Below, piece by piece: positions 18,802-28,161 of a stretch of 64,000 bases of DNA. The DNA comes from CAJQHT01 sp038123275 (GTDB lineage Bacteria > Pseudomonadota > Alphaproteobacteria > Rickettsiales > UBA1997). Each line of letters begins with the position of its first letter. The first letter of the stretch is position 1. The notes under the pieces were generated by a model. That model was not told the DNA's origin. It ran no database searches and was given only the letters and a program-made list of their open reading frames with translations. Where the stretch lies: the NCBI GenBank assembly GCA_038123275.1, contig JAYORG010000006.1, positions 1 through 64,000 of the forward strand, in the 5' to 3' direction. The translations under genes were made by a program, and so were the position numbers.

Positions 18802-19246
18802 TTAATTTTTTAAAAATAATAGGTTCAATTTCAATAAATTTATCCATAAAAAAATCACGATTAAATAATTCCACATGAGGAATTTGTAACTCATCACCAT
18901 AATCTAAATAAAGATCATCTATTGCTAAAATATCAATATCAATTTCTCTTGGGGCCCATTTGCCACGGTTAATTCTACCTAGTTTAACTTCAATTTTTTT
19001 GATAATTTTTAAAATTTGCAAAGGCACAATCGTGCTTAAATCTATATCTGCGCTAAAAGTAATATTAAAAAAATCAATATCCCAATCTTTTGGAGAATTT
19101 GATAAAAGCAAAGCCTTGTTTTGCAAAATAGTTGAAACTTTAGTATTTTTTAAATCAAGATCTTTTATTAAACTTTGTGTTGCCTTTTCTAAAAATAACT
19201 TCCTATCCCCCAAATTAGAACCAATAGCAAATATTATTCTATTCAT
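18779..19246 (-). CDS. folK: HPPK: 6-hydroxymethyl-7,8-dihydropterin pyrophosphokinase
   Basis: Transfers pyrophosphate to the pterin in folate synthesis. The start MNRIIFAIGSNLGDR at 19246 is chosen because GSNLGDR is the conserved N-terminus; the frame is open further upstream but inside ruvC. The signature KWAPREIDIDILAIDD (equivalent to RWGPRxIDLDIL) and IPHVELFNRDFF are present. The length of 155 residues is normal. It overlaps ruvC by 8 bases at its start and xseA by 23 bases at its end. Retention of a folate enzyme fits with ThyX dependence on folate, though the other folate genes are not in the window. Confidence 0.93.
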   Translation of the reverse strand: MNRIIFAIGSNLGDRKLFLEKATQSLIKDLDLKNTKVSTILQNKALLLSNSPKDWDIDFFNITFSADIDLSTIVPLQILKIIKKIEVKLGRINRGKWAPREIDIDILAIDDLYLDYGDELQIPHVELFNRDFFMDKFIEIEPIIFKKLNDRKSAT

Positions 19247-19763
19247 ATAAATGCCCTGTTTTATGATTATTATGGCATATCGCAACAGCTAATGCATCAG
19301 ACTCATCTTCAGTTTTAGCGCTAGATTTAGGTAGTAAATATTTAATCATGGTTGCTACCTGATTTTTATCAGCCCTACCTACCCCAACAACAGCTTTTTT
19401 TACAGCAGTAGTTGAATATTCAAATATCTCTAAATCTTTATTTAACGACAAACTTAACATCAAAGCTCCACGAGCATGACCTAACTTTAAAGAAGATGTT
19501 GGATTATTATTAATGAATGTTTCTTCAATAGCTGCTTGATGTGGATTATAAAGTTTAACCACCTCAATTATACCATGATGTAAATGTGAAATTCTTTGAT
19601 GAATTGATTCTTTGGCATTGGTATAAATAGTACCACTGGCAAGAAATGATATATTATTACCATCACAAGAAATTAAACCCCAACCAGTTTTAGTAAGTCC
19701 AGGATCAACTCCAAGTATTTTTACAACTGGCCTTAGATCTTTTTGAAAACTAGCTTTTGTCAT
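19239..19763 (-). CDS. ruvC: Holliday junction resolvase RuvC
   Basis: Endonuclease that cuts Holliday junctions with RuvAB. Visible are the first catalytic Asp in ILGVDPGLTKTGWG, the acidic residue in AAIEETFIN (Glu pair), the LGHARGALML block and the C-terminal acidic pair in KTEDESDALAVAICH. The 174-residue length is typical. It lies 4 bases after fadB and overlaps folK by 8 bases, so it is translated within the same operon. Confidence 0.97.
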   Translation of the reverse strand: MTKASFQKDLRPVVKILGVDPGLTKTGWGLISCDGNNISFLASGTIYTNAKESIHQRISHLHHGIIEVVKLYNPHQAAIEETFINNNPTSSLKLGHARGALMLSLSLNKDLEIFEYSTTAVKKAVVGVGRADKNQVATMIKYLLPKSSAKTEDESDALAVAICHNNHKTGHLYE

Positions 19764-19767
19764 GCTT

Positions 19768-21921
19768 TTAGTAAAAACTCTTACCTTCTTTTTCCATACT
19801 TAATAATAATGCCGATGGCTGGAACCTTTTACCATATGTTTTATTTAGGTTTTTCATTCTACTAACAACCTTTTTAATACCAAGATTATTAGCATATTTT
19901 AATAAGCCACCTCTAAATGGAGGAAAGCCAGTTCCCATAATCATGGCCATATCTAAATAGCGAGGGTTTTTAACTACCTTTTCTTCTAAACATTTTGCTG
20001 CTTCATTAATCATAATAAAAATACATCTATCAATTACATCTTCTTCAAAAAATTCTAATTTAGTTAAACCATTATTGGAGATAATTTTAGTAATTTTACT
20101 ATTCACCTCCATCTGCTTGCCTTTATCGTACATAAAGAACCCTTCGTCAGATTTTTTGCCTAATAAATTTTTATCAAGAGAAATTTCCTCTAATAATTCA
20201 CAAACTTTCATTCTATTACCATATCCTTCTTCTAGAATTTTAGCTACCTTATAACCAACATCAATACCAACTGTATCTGCTAAAGTAAAAGGGCCCATTG
20301 GCATTCCAAAATCAACAATCAAATCATCTACTAATTTTAAATCAGCACCCTCTTCTATTAAAAACCCAGCTTCATTAATATATGGAATTAAAATTCTATT
20401 AACCAAGAACCCAGGAACATCTTTAACTACGATTGGTGTTTTACCTAATTTTTTAGACAAAGCAACAACTGTAGCCACTGCTTCTTGAGATGTTTTTTCA
20501 CCCTGTATTACTTCAACCAAAGGCATCCTATTAACTGGATTAAAAAAATGCATACCTATAAATCTTTCAGGATTTTTTAAAGATTGTGCCATTTTTGTAA
20601 TAGAAAGAGAGGATGTATTACTAGCAATTATGGTATTTTTAGAAATATATTTTTCTAACTCAGATATAGTGTCTTTCTTTATTTTAATATCTTCAATTAT
20701 AGCCTCAACCACAATATCGCTACTATTAAAACCTTCATATTTAAGAGTTGAGCTAATATTATTTACCCTAAGGTTAATTTCATTATCATTATATTTTCTG
20801 ATCTTCTTAAGTTGATTATAAACTTTATCAACTTGTTTAAAGCCCAATGCTATCGCCTGATTAGAAATATCCTTCATTCTGATAGAAATATTGTAATTGC
20901 TAAAAAGCCAAGCAATTCCTCCTCCCATAATTCCAGCACCAACCAATCCAGCTTCTTGAACCTGATATGCTTCTACATCTTTATTTGCACCGCTATCTTT
21001 TTTGATCTCTTCTGAAATAAAAAATAAATCTATTAAATTTTTAGAAATATCACTAACTGCTAATTTTGAAAAATACTTAGCCTCCAATTTTAAACCCTTA
21101 TCTCTTTGGTCATCATTAAAATCGTAAGTCTCCTCTATTACTTCTAAGGCAGATAATACAGCTGGATAATGGCCTTTAGTTTTTTTGATTAAATCTTTTT
21201 TAACATATCTATAAATAAAATACTTACCCAATAATAAGGTTTCTTTAGTAAATCTACTTCTTCTAGATTTATTTCTTTTTAGCAAATATTTATTATCTTT
21301 TGGCTTTAAAAGAATTAACTCAATAAAATCATTCAGAAATTTACTAGAAAACTCTTCTCGTACCATATCATCAGCTAAACCAATTTTATAGGATTTTTTA
21401 GCATTAATTGGCTTGCCAGAAAGAATCATTGCCAAACTATGTTTTAAACCAACTAATTTAGGCAACCTCCAAGTACCACCAAAGCCAGGAATAATACCAA
21501 GGCTAACTTCTGGTAAACCTAATTTAGTTTTATCATTACTTGCTACAATACGATATCGACAAGCCAAAGCAAACTCTAGACCCCCACCTACACAAGCTCC
21601 ATTAATAAAAGCAATAGTTGGAAATGGTAAATCTTCAATTCTATTTAAGATTTCTTGCCCGAAAGAAGATTTTTCTGCAGCCTCAGACTTACCTTTAATA
21701 TCTTTAATCTCATTTATATCAGCTCCAGCAATAAAGATATTCTTTTTATTGCTGCTAAAAATTAGAACTTTAATTTTATCATTTGTTTTTGCTTCAAATA
21801 ACAGTTTTTCCAACTCTAACAAAACCTTAGCACTTAGCTTGTTAACTTTCTCACCTTTAAGATCGAAAACTACATTAGCTATACCATTTTTATCAATTTT
21901 TAGCTTAAGAGAATTTGTCAT
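19768..21921 (-). CDS. FadB/FadJ-like bifunctional enoyl-CoA hydratase / 3-hydroxyacyl-CoA dehydrogenase
   Basis: Alpha subunit-type enzyme of fatty acid beta-oxidation. The N-terminal crotonase domain (about residues 1-190) has both catalytic Glu regions, GACVGGGLEFALACRYR and GLPEVSLGIIPGFGGT. The NAD-binding domain starts near residue 328 (GLVGAGIMGGGIAW), with the catalytic His in IGMHFFNPVNRMPLVEV, and C-terminal 3HCDH domains follow (VPGFLVNRIL, GMPMGPFTLADTVGIDVG). At 717 residues it matches the fused FadB/FadJ type also found in Rickettsia. It sits 8 bases after the lipoprotein gene and 4 before ruvC. Active sites look intact; no thiolase partner is present nearby. Confidence 0.93.
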   Translation of the reverse strand: MTNSLKLKIDKNGIANVVFDLKGEKVNKLSAKVLLELEKLLFEAKTNDKIKVLIFSSNKKNIFIAGADINEIKDIKGKSEAAEKSSFGQEILNRIEDLPFPTIAFINGACVGGGLEFALACRYRIVASNDKTKLGLPEVSLGIIPGFGGTWRLPKLVGLKHSLAMILSGKPINAKKSYKIGLADDMVREEFSSKFLNDFIELILLKPKDNKYLLKRNKSRRSRFTKETLLLGKYFIYRYVKKDLIKKTKGHYPAVLSALEVIEETYDFNDDQRDKGLKLEAKYFSKLAVSDISKNLIDLFFISEEIKKDSGANKDVEAYQVQEAGLVGAGIMGGGIAWLFSNYNISIRMKDISNQAIALGFKQVDKVYNQLKKIRKYNDNEINLRVNNISSTLKYEGFNSSDIVVEAIIEDIKIKKDTISELEKYISKNTIIASNTSSLSITKMAQSLKNPERFIGMHFFNPVNRMPLVEVIQGEKTSQEAVATVVALSKKLGKTPIVVKDVPGFLVNRILIPYINEAGFLIEEGADLKLVDDLIVDFGMPMGPFTLADTVGIDVGYKVAKILEEGYGNRMKVCELLEEISLDKNLLGKKSDEGFFMYDKGKQMEVNSKITKIISNNGLTKLEFFEEDVIDRCIFIMINEAAKCLEEKVVKNPRYLDMAMIMGTGFPPFRGGLLKYANNLGIKKVVSRMKNLNKTYGKRFQPSALLLSMEKEGKSFY

Positions 21922-21929
21922 AACCTAGT

Positions 21930-22349
21930 TTAATTAGAAGAAATCAAAAATTTTACCAATAATTCATCATCATCTTTTCTAAAAGATATTTCTAAACTAT
22001 CACTATTTCTTTTATAAAATAAAGCATGTTCTACATCCTTACCAATACTATCTTTTAGTTTAAAACCAATTTGAGGCAAAGTAACCAAATAAAAATCTTT
22101 AACTTCCTCTAAGCTTGAATTACTAAAATATGATGAAATAGCAATATTACCAGAAATTGTATCAAAATTTGTGCTTTCCTCTTCAATCATTTCCAAACCC
22201 AAAAATAAAGGTATATCATCGGCCCCAAAAACATAACCTGAAGAATCTCTTATCTGCGCAACATCAGAATTTTCCTGATATTCAACTTTAGTAGAACAAG
22301 AGGATATTAAAAATGAAATTATAAAAACTAATAATATTTTATTTATCAT
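21930..22349 (-). CDS. Small lipoprotein of unknown function
   Basis: A 139-residue protein with a typical lipoprotein signal: hydrophobic helix followed by LISSCS, lipid-anchored Cys near residue 18. The mature part is acidic with a mixed alpha/beta pattern (GNIAISSYFSNSSLEEVKDF, YLVTLPQIGFKL). I do not recognise the family. It is tightly embedded in the operon (9 bases after mutM, 8 before the fadB-like gene), which suggests co-expression but says little about function. Confidence 0.7.
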   Translation of the reverse strand: MINKILLVFIISFLISSCSTKVEYQENSDVAQIRDSSGYVFGADDIPLFLGLEMIEEESTNFDTISGNIAISSYFSNSSLEEVKDFYLVTLPQIGFKLKDSIGKDVEHALFYKRNSDSLEISFRKDDDELLVKFLISSN

Positions 22350-22358
22350 GGCCTAAGA

Positions 22359-23183
22359 TTATTTTTGACATTTTGGACAATAAAAGCTTGATCTACCATT
22401 CTGCTTAACTCTTTTAATAAAGCTAGAACAATCAAAACAATTTTCATTATCTCGCGCATAAACTTTAAAATCAAACTGAAATTCACCTACATCACCCTTT
22501 AAATCGACATAATCCCTTAAAGTAGAGCCACCAGCTTTAATTGCTTTTTGTAAAATTCCTTTAATATTTTTAATTAAAAGGTCTATCTGAGATAAACTTA
22601 ACTTATTAGAAGGTTTTAAAGGAGAAATTCCACTTAAAAATAATGACTCATTAATATAAATATTACCAACTCCAACCACTATTTTATTATCCATCATAGT
22701 AGTTTTGATGTTCATTGACTTATTCTTTAAAATTTTAGCTAAATAATTACTATTAAAATCTTCCATTAAAGGCTCTGGCCCTAAGTCTTTAATCATTTTA
22801 TGAGAATTAATTTTACCCTCATCAACTAGATCAACAAAGCCAAAACGGCGAGTATCATTATAAATTAAACCACTATTATCATCAAAATTAATAAAAACAT
22901 GATCATGTTTCTTTGTGCTCTTAGGAAAAGTAGAGAAATAATTTAGCTTACCACTCATACCCAAATGAACTAAAAGAATTTGTTTAGAATCTAGATGAAT
23001 TAATAAATAACGAGCCCTTCTTGTTACTAAGGTTATTTTATTATTAGTTAAGTTAGAAATAAAATTATCAGGAAATGGAAATCTTAAATTTTTATTAGAA
23101 ATATTAACATTAGAAATTTTCTTTCCAATAACATTTTGTTCTAAGCCACTTTTTACAGTTTCAACCTCTGGTAATTCTGGCAT
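22359..23183 (-). CDS. mutM: Formamidopyrimidine-DNA glycosylase (Fpg/MutM)
   Basis: Removes 8-oxoguanine and ring-opened purines. It starts with the diagnostic MPELPEVETVKSGLE, giving the catalytic Pro and Glu; the conserved Lys region (HLGMSGKL), GVGNIYINESLFLSGISP and KAGGSTLRDYV follow. A C-terminal zinc finger C-x2-C...C-x2-C is complete (CFDC...CPKC). The 274-residue length is normal. It is the first gene of the eight-gene minus-strand operon running to lpxL. Confidence 0.97.
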   Translation of the reverse strand: MPELPEVETVKSGLEQNVIGKKISNVNISNKNLRFPFPDNFISNLTNNKITLVTRRARYLLIHLDSKQILLVHLGMSGKLNYFSTFPKSTKKHDHVFINFDDNSGLIYNDTRRFGFVDLVDEGKINSHKMIKDLGPEPLMEDFNSNYLAKILKNKSMNIKTTMMDNKIVVGVGNIYINESLFLSGISPLKPSNKLSLSQIDLLIKNIKGILQKAIKAGGSTLRDYVDLKGDVGEFQFDFKVYARDNENCFDCSSFIKRVKQNGRSSFYCPKCQK

Positions 23184-23284
23184 ATCAATTAGGTGTAGAA
23201 AATTAAATTATTATCTGTACTTTAAACTTTATTAAAGACCTTTATTAGTCTGCATCTTAAGAAAAATAATAATTTTTCATCAAA

Positions 23285-23959
23285 ATGACAAGAAAAAAAG
23301 AGACATACGATTACAAACTGACATTACCCAAAATAAAAGACTCTAATGATAAAGTCTTATTACATAGCTGCTGTGCTCCTTGTGCAGGTGACTTAATGGA
23401 AAGAATGAAGAAATCTAAAATTAACTTAACTATATTCTTTTACAACCCTAATATCCATCCCAAAAAAGAATATGAAATTCGAAAAGAAGAAAATATCAAA
23501 TTTGCCAAAAAGCTAGATATACCTTTTATTGATGCTGATTATGATGTACAAAATTGGTTTTCTCGTGCAAAAGGATTAGAAAATGAACCAGAACGAGGAG
23601 CTAGATGCACTAAATGTTTTGATATGAGGTTTGAGAGAACTGCGCTTTATGCTTATGAAAATAACTTTAATATAATTAGTAGCTCGCTTGGAATATCACG
23701 CTGGAAAAATATGGATCAAATTAATGATTGTGGAGTAAGAGCTGCAAAAAATTATGAAGGAGTTACTTATTGGACTTATAATTGGCGTAAAGCTGGAGGA
23801 TCTTCTAGAATGTATGAAATTGCCAAAAGGGAGGAATTCTATAAACAAGAATATTGCGGATGTATCTACTCCTTAAGAGATACTAATAATTGGCGCAAAA
23901 AAACTAATCGAGAAGAAATTGAAATTGGCCAAGAGTTCTACCAAGAATTTCTATCTTAA
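23285..23959 (+). CDS. queH: Epoxyqueuosine reductase QueH
   Basis: Non-cobalamin epoxyqueuosine reductase that carries out the last step of queuosine formation in tRNA (replacing QueG). Motifs: LLHSCCAPCAG (Cys cluster, about residues 27-36), FYNPNIHPKKEYEIRK, GARCTKCFDMRF, and the C-terminal YCGCIYSLRD. All conserved Cys pairs that bind the iron-sulfur cluster and a second metal are present. The 224-residue length is normal. It stands alone on the + strand between minus-strand operons and ends with a strong terminator. Confidence 0.93.
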   Translation: MTRKKETYDYKLTLPKIKDSNDKVLLHSCCAPCAGDLMERMKKSKINLTIFFYNPNIHPKKEYEIRKEENIKFAKKLDIPFIDADYDVQNWFSRAKGLENEPERGARCTKCFDMRFERTALYAYENNFNIISSSLGISRWKNMDQINDCGVRAAKNYEGVTYWTYNWRKAGGSSRMYEIAKREEFYKQEYCGCIYSLRDTNNWRKKTNREEIEIGQEFYQEFLS

Positions 23960-23964
23960 TTTTA

Positions 23965-24000
23965 AAAAAACCCCCTATTTAAGAAATAAATAGGGGGCCT
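23965..24000 (+). terminator. Rho-independent terminator after queH
   Basis: CCCCCTATTT-AAGAA-ATAAATAGGGGG (23971-23997) is a near-perfect stem with one bulged base. It is preceded by an A run, so the reverse strand would also carry Ts; only a weak T-containing stretch follows on the + strand. It lies 11 bases after the queH stop. Confidence 0.75.
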
Positions 24001-24152
24001 ATAATCAAAATTAGAGTTCGAATTTTAATTAAATTTTAACATTGGGAGAAAAAAATTAATACTTAACTTGATCTCCAATTTCAAATATCATCATATCATA
24101 TTTTTATTACTTAGTAAATAATATTAATTACTAACTGTATTATTTTGACTCT

Positions 24153-24211
24153 AAAGGCCTTTGTGCAACTAAAATCATATACTGTTAAATTTTAGTTGAA
24201 CAAAGGTCTTT
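24153..24211. repeat. 59-bp inverted-repeat element (MITE-like), copy 1
   Basis: 23-bp arms with two mismatches (AAAGGCCTTTGTGCAAC...GTTGAACAAAGGTCTTT), directly abutting the trmB stop codon. The ends match the element at 37073-37140. The end sequence resembles IS5-type termini (an impression, not checked). The rest of the 252-base spacer 23960-24211 holds only the queH terminator. Confidence 0.75.
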
Positions 24212-24895
24212 CTAGTTGATATTTCTTATTTTAAACTCTAAATAAACACTTGTCCTGCCTTCTTTCTGAGCCTTGTTTTGATATTTTGTATAAGTCCAGT
24301 CTAAAGGAAAATTTTGCCAATCATCCTTAGAATTAGCACTCCAGATAAAATCTTCTCTTTTAATAATTGCACTCATTATCCACTCTTTGTAAGAATCATG
24401 ATCTGTGGCAATAATTAACTTACCTGAATTTTTAATCTTTTTATTCAAGATATCCAAAAAACTATCATTAATTAATCTTCTTTTAAAATGCTTTGATTTA
24501 GGCCAAGGGTCTGGAAATAAAATATAGATTTTATCAAAAATATTATCTTCTAATTCCTCTAATAAAATTCTGATATCACATTTAAAAATCTTGATATTAT
24601 TTAATGGTTCTTCTTCTAATTTAGATAAAAGGTTAACTACGCCATTAATATGAGTTTCACCAGCAATTATATTAATATCTGGATTATTTTTAGCTAACTG
24701 AAAGGTAAAATCACCAAAGCCAAAACCTATTTCTAAAAATAACTCTTTTTGTTTGATAAAATTATTATCTTTCTCATCAAATTTATATTTGGGAAGTAAA
24801 TTATCAAAAAGGTCTTGCTTGTAACTACTTAGCTTACGTGATTTTATTCTACCAAAACTTCTAATTAATGGAACTTCTTTAGACGCTGTTGACAT
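24212..24895 (-). CDS. trmB: tRNA (guanine-N7-)-methyltransferase TrmB
   Basis: Methylates G46 in the variable loop of tRNA using S-adenosylmethionine. Visible: SAM-binding FLEIGFGFGDFTFQLA (about residues 52-67), the family-specific YILFPDPWPKSKHFKRRLI, LIIATDHDSYKEWI and the C-terminal RTSVYLEFKIR. At 227 residues the length is normal. It is a single gene read on the minus strand, with a MITE-like repeat directly after its stop codon. Confidence 0.95.
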   Translation of the reverse strand: MSTASKEVPLIRSFGRIKSRKLSSYKQDLFDNLLPKYKFDEKDNNFIKQKELFLEIGFGFGDFTFQLAKNNPDINIIAGETHINGVVNLLSKLEEEPLNNIKIFKCDIRILLEELEDNIFDKIYILFPDPWPKSKHFKRRLINDSFLDILNKKIKNSGKLIIATDHDSYKEWIMSAIIKREDFIWSANSKDDWQNFPLDWTYTKYQNKAQKEGRTSVYLEFKIRNIN

Positions 24896-24984
24896 ATTAT
24901 TTTATTTTTAAATTTTGAATAATTTCATTAAAAAATAGGACTAAATATGAAATTAAAATAATGTGTTAAAAGTGCCTAGGTATT

Positions 24985-25419
24985 TTATAGCGAAAGTTTT
25001 GCTACTCTTGTTTTATGTCTGTCTGAAGAGGAGAATTTAGTCTTTAAAAAAGCCTCTACTGCCAACAAAGCAGTTTCTTTATCTATTACTCTAGCCCCCA
25101 AACATATAATATTGGCATTATTATGCTGTCTTGCCAAAATGGCAGTTTGCTCATTATGGCAAAGGGCTGCCCTAACCTCCTTATAACGATTAGCCGCAAT
25201 TGATATACCAATACCACTACCACAAATCAGAATACCAAAATCAAATTCACCAGCAATGAGTTTTTTAGATAAGTTAGTGGCAACGTCAGGATAATCTACA
25301 GCAATATCAGCATTATTACAACCAAGATCAATAAATTGATATTTGCTACCTTGAAAAAATTCTATTATTGCTGATTTAAAATCATAACCACCATGGTCTG
25401 AAGCTATTCCTATTTTCAT
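24985..25419 (-). CDS. rpiB: Ribose-5-phosphate isomerase B
   Basis: Interconverts ribose-5-phosphate and ribulose-5-phosphate. It shows GIASDHGGYDFK at the N-terminus, the active-site Cys in GILICGSGIGISIAANR (about residue 69), the LARQHNNANIICLGARVI block and a conserved C-terminal R region. The 144-residue length is standard. It is the last gene of a three-gene operon bcp-yciI-rpiB, with its ATG overlapping the yciI stop. Confidence 0.95.
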   Translation of the reverse strand: MKIGIASDHGGYDFKSAIIEFFQGSKYQFIDLGCNNADIAVDYPDVATNLSKKLIAGEFDFGILICGSGIGISIAANRYKEVRAALCHNEQTAILARQHNNANIICLGARVIDKETALLAVEAFLKTKFSSSDRHKTRVAKLSL

Positions 25420-25712
25420 TAACTTAGTAAATCTTTTAATTTTGGATGAAATTTATTAGCATTAAATTCAGTAATTTCAATATTAGCAACATCTTCTTGA
25501 TAAAAAGGATCTTCTTTTAAAATTTCCTCTAACTTACCTTTATTTTCACAAATAGCAATTATAACACCTCCTACTAGTGGATTTTGTCTGCCAGAAGCAA
25601 TAAATACTTGTTTCTCATAATATTTATCTAAAAATTTTAAGTGATCTGGTCTTAATTTATCAATTAACTCAATTGACTTCTTATAAGTTAGTTTAACTAC
25701 AAACATGGGCAT
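25419..25712 (-). CDS. YciI-like protein
   Basis: A 97-residue protein of the YciI (YCII/muconolactone-isomerase-like) fold. The conserved His-Asp region appears in RPDHLKFLDKYYEKQVFIASG, followed by GGVIIAICENKGKLEEILKEDPF, the usual family pattern of dimeric alpha/beta barrels. The reaction is not known for most members. It is placed between bcp (3-base gap) and rpiB (overlap). Confidence 0.85.
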   Translation of the reverse strand: MPMFVVKLTYKKSIELIDKLRPDHLKFLDKYYEKQVFIASGRQNPLVGGVIIAICENKGKLEEILKEDPFYQEDVANIEITEFNANKFHPKLKDLLS

Positions 25713-25715
25713 AAT

Positions 25716-26186
25716 CTATTTCTCCAATTCTTTTAAATATTTTAAAACTTCTGCAACATGGCCATTGACCTTTACAGATCTAAAAATTTTAACTATATCA
25801 CCTTTTTTATCAATAATGAAAGTGCTGCGATCAATTCCCATATATTTTTTACCAAACATTGATTTTTCCTTTAAAACCCCATAAGAGCTACATAAAGTCA
25901 CTTCCTCATCACTAATTAAATTAAATGCCAAATTATATTTCTCGATAAATTTAACATGTTTCTTAACACTGTCTTTTGATGCCCCTAAAATAACAGTATC
26001 TAACTTCTTAAACTCTTCTATATTAGCACTAAAATCTTGCGCCTCAATAGTACATCCTGGAGTATCATCTTTTGGATAAAAATATAGCACTACATTTTTA
26101 CCCCTAAGATCACTTAAATCAATTTTAGTGCCATCATCACAAGGCAAGTTAAATGAAGGTGCAATTTTTCCAATTTCAATAGTCAT
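25716..26186 (-). CDS. bcp: Thioredoxin-dependent peroxiredoxin (Bcp/PrxQ)
   Basis: Reduces hydroperoxides in the cytosol. The peroxidatic Cys lies in the motif YPKDDTPGCTIEAQDF (PxxxTxxC, Cys about residue 46); DEEVTLCSSYGV carries a further Cys, while the Arg in GIDRSTFIIDKKG completes the active site. The classic Bcp resolving Cys five residues after the first is absent, so a 1-Cys mechanism or the distant Cys may be used. The length of 156 residues is normal. It is first in the operon with yciI and rpiB. Confidence 0.93.
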   Translation of the reverse strand: MTIEIGKIAPSFNLPCDDGTKIDLSDLRGKNVVLYFYPKDDTPGCTIEAQDFSANIEEFKKLDTVILGASKDSVKKHVKFIEKYNLAFNLISDEEVTLCSSYGVLKEKSMFGKKYMGIDRSTFIIDKKGDIVKIFRSVKVNGHVAEVLKYLKELEK

Positions 26187-26263
26187 AATGTTTATTAATT
26201 TATGTTAATAATTAAAAAATAATTCTCTATATGTAACGAAATAAAACTCTAAGCAATTAACTG

Positions 26264-26392
26264 CTTATATCCTGTTTAAAGGAAATGCGGTTTCTTTTGA
26301 ATTTATTTTGAAAACGATATGTATCAGGAAATACATTGAGTTTTCAAAATAAAGATCAAAAGAAACCGCATTTCCTTTAAACAGGATATAAG
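26264..26392. mobile_element. 129-bp near-perfect palindrome (MITE-like) at the 3' end of the SLC13-type gene
   Basis: Arms of about 52 bp, CTTATATCCTGTTTAAAGGA...GTTTTCAAAAT-type, pair with only one small interruption; the centre (ATGTAT...ATACAT) is itself palindromic. The right arm covers the stop codon and last few codons of the permease (26377-26392). No coding capacity. Confidence 0.85.
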
Positions 26393-28161
26393 GGCCATAC
26401 GTACATTATTGTGGGCACAGCAACAATAACAATTAATATCTCCAACCACAAACCAACTCGCCAATAATCACCAAAATGATAACCACCAGGCCCTAATACT
26501 AAAGCATTATTTTGATGCCCTATTGGTGTTAAAAATGCACATGATGCACCAACGGCAACTGCCATTAAAAAAGGATCAATACTAGCGCCAAGACCAATAG
26601 CAATATTTTTAGCAATTGGGGCCATTAAAATAGCAGTTGTAGCATTATTTAAAATATCTGACAAAGTCATGGTTACAATCAAGATAACGGCCAAAATAAT
26701 TGTTGGAGAATAACCGCCAGCAATATCTAATAAATTGTCAGAAATTAACTGCGTTGCACCTGCTGTTTCCAAAGCAGTACCAACCGGTATCATGGCCCCA
26801 AGTAAAACAACAACTGGCCAATCAACTCCATTATAAAGTTCTCTAATGGGAATAATATTTTTTAAGGCCATAGCTACAACACCCATACCAAGAGCTAATT
26901 GTATAGGCACAATTCCCGTTACACCTAAAAATAATGATCCCATAAAAATTGACAAAGCTGGAATTGCCAACTTTCTTTTACCAAAACCTAATTGTCTTTT
27001 TGCTAAAGGATAACAGCCAATTTTAGCCACAGCTTCTTCAACTACATCCTCATCTCCGTGAATTAAAATTACATCACCAGTTTTAAATTTAAATTGACGC
27101 AATCTTTGATTATAGGACATTCCTTGTCTAGAAACAGCAAGCAAATTAACTCCTAAATAACTTTTAAATTTAATTTGCTCTACAGTTCTACCATCAACTC
27201 TAGAATCAGGAGAAACTACTACCTCCATAGTTATGGTGTCTTTAGAATGTAAAATTGCATCTCTAGCATTGTCAGCACTAAGCAAGGATAAACCATATTG
27301 TGACACAAACTTATCAATATCTTTTTGACTAGACTCTAATAATAATAAGTCACCCTCATTAAATTTATATTTTTTAGGAACAATTGTATATTTTTGTTTT
27401 TTATTAACTAGTGAGATAAGATTAATATTATTTTTATGTAGTATTTTTTCTAATTCAGCATCTAGCATCCCAATTAAGTAAGATTTTTTTGGTATTTTTA
27501 TTTCAAATAAATAATCACCAATATCAAAAAGACTATCATTGCCAGAGCTTGCCTTTCTAACTTTAACTAAACGCCAACCAATTAAAACTAAAAATAATAT
27601 TCCAGCCACAGTGATTATGCCACCTGCAGGAGCAAAGTCGAACATTCTAAAAGACTCACCTGTAACTTCTTTACGATAAGAAGCGATAATAATATTTGGT
27701 GGTGTTCCTATTAAAGTAACTAAGCCACCTAAAATTGAACCAAATGATAATGGCATTAGAACTGTTGCTGGGGATCTGCCTGCTTTGATTGTTGATTGAA
27801 TTGCAACTGGCATAAGTAAAGCTAATGCCCCAACATTATTCATAAACATTGATAAAAATGCCACTATAAAAATTAGCGCCGCAATATGAAGTGAGGGAAT
27901 TGATGAAATTGGTTCTATAACTTTAGCCATTCTCTCAATAACACCCGACCTAGTTAGGCCATAACTCAAAATTAAAACAATAGCCACAGTTACTGTTGCT
28001 GGATGACCAAAACCAGAAAAAATTTGATCCACCGGCACAAGACCAAATAAAGAACAAGCACCAAGAGCCATTAAAGCCACAATATCATAACGCCACTTAC
28101 CCCAGATAAATAATATTAATACTGTAATTATAATGCCAAGAATGGCAATTTGATCAAACAT
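26377..28161 (-). CDS. SLC13/DASS-family permease with two TrkA-C (RCK_C) domains
   Basis: Inner-membrane anion or carboxylate transporter. N-terminal membrane half with the family signature VAFLSMFMNNVGALALLMPVA and GGLVTLIGTPPNIIIAS (about residues 100-160); two cytosolic RCK_C domains (about residues 215-385, for example VDGRTVEQIKFKSYLGVNLL); then a second membrane half with MTLSDILNNATTAILMAP and AFLTPIGHQNNALVLGPG. At 594 residues it matches this architecture. The substrate cannot be told (dicarboxylate, sulfate or arsenite-like anions are known for relatives). Its last codons and stop are supplied by the palindromic element at 26264-26392, so the native C-terminus may have been replaced. 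Confidence 0.88.
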   Translation of the reverse strand: MFDQIAILGIIITVLILFIWGKWRYDIVALMALGACSLFGLVPVDQIFSGFGHPATVTVAIVLILSYGLTRSGVIERMAKVIEPISSIPSLHIAALIFIVAFLSMFMNNVGALALLMPVAIQSTIKAGRSPATVLMPLSFGSILGGLVTLIGTPPNIIIASYRKEVTGESFRMFDFAPAGGIITVAGILFLVLIGWRLVKVRKASSGNDSLFDIGDYLFEIKIPKKSYLIGMLDAELEKILHKNNINLISLVNKKQKYTIVPKKYKFNEGDLLLLESSQKDIDKFVSQYGLSLLSADNARDAILHSKDTITMEVVVSPDSRVDGRTVEQIKFKSYLGVNLLAVSRQGMSYNQRLRQFKFKTGDVILIHGDEDVVEEAVAKIGCYPLAKRQLGFGKRKLAIPALSIFMGSLFLGVTGIVPIQLALGMGVVAMALKNIIPIRELYNGVDWPVVVLLGAMIPVGTALETAGATQLISDNLLDIAGGYSPTIILAVILIVTMTLSDILNNATTAILMAPIAKNIAIGLGASIDPFLMAVAVGASCAFLTPIGHQNNALVLGPGGYHFGDYWRVGLWLEILIVIVAVPTIMYVWPLYPV

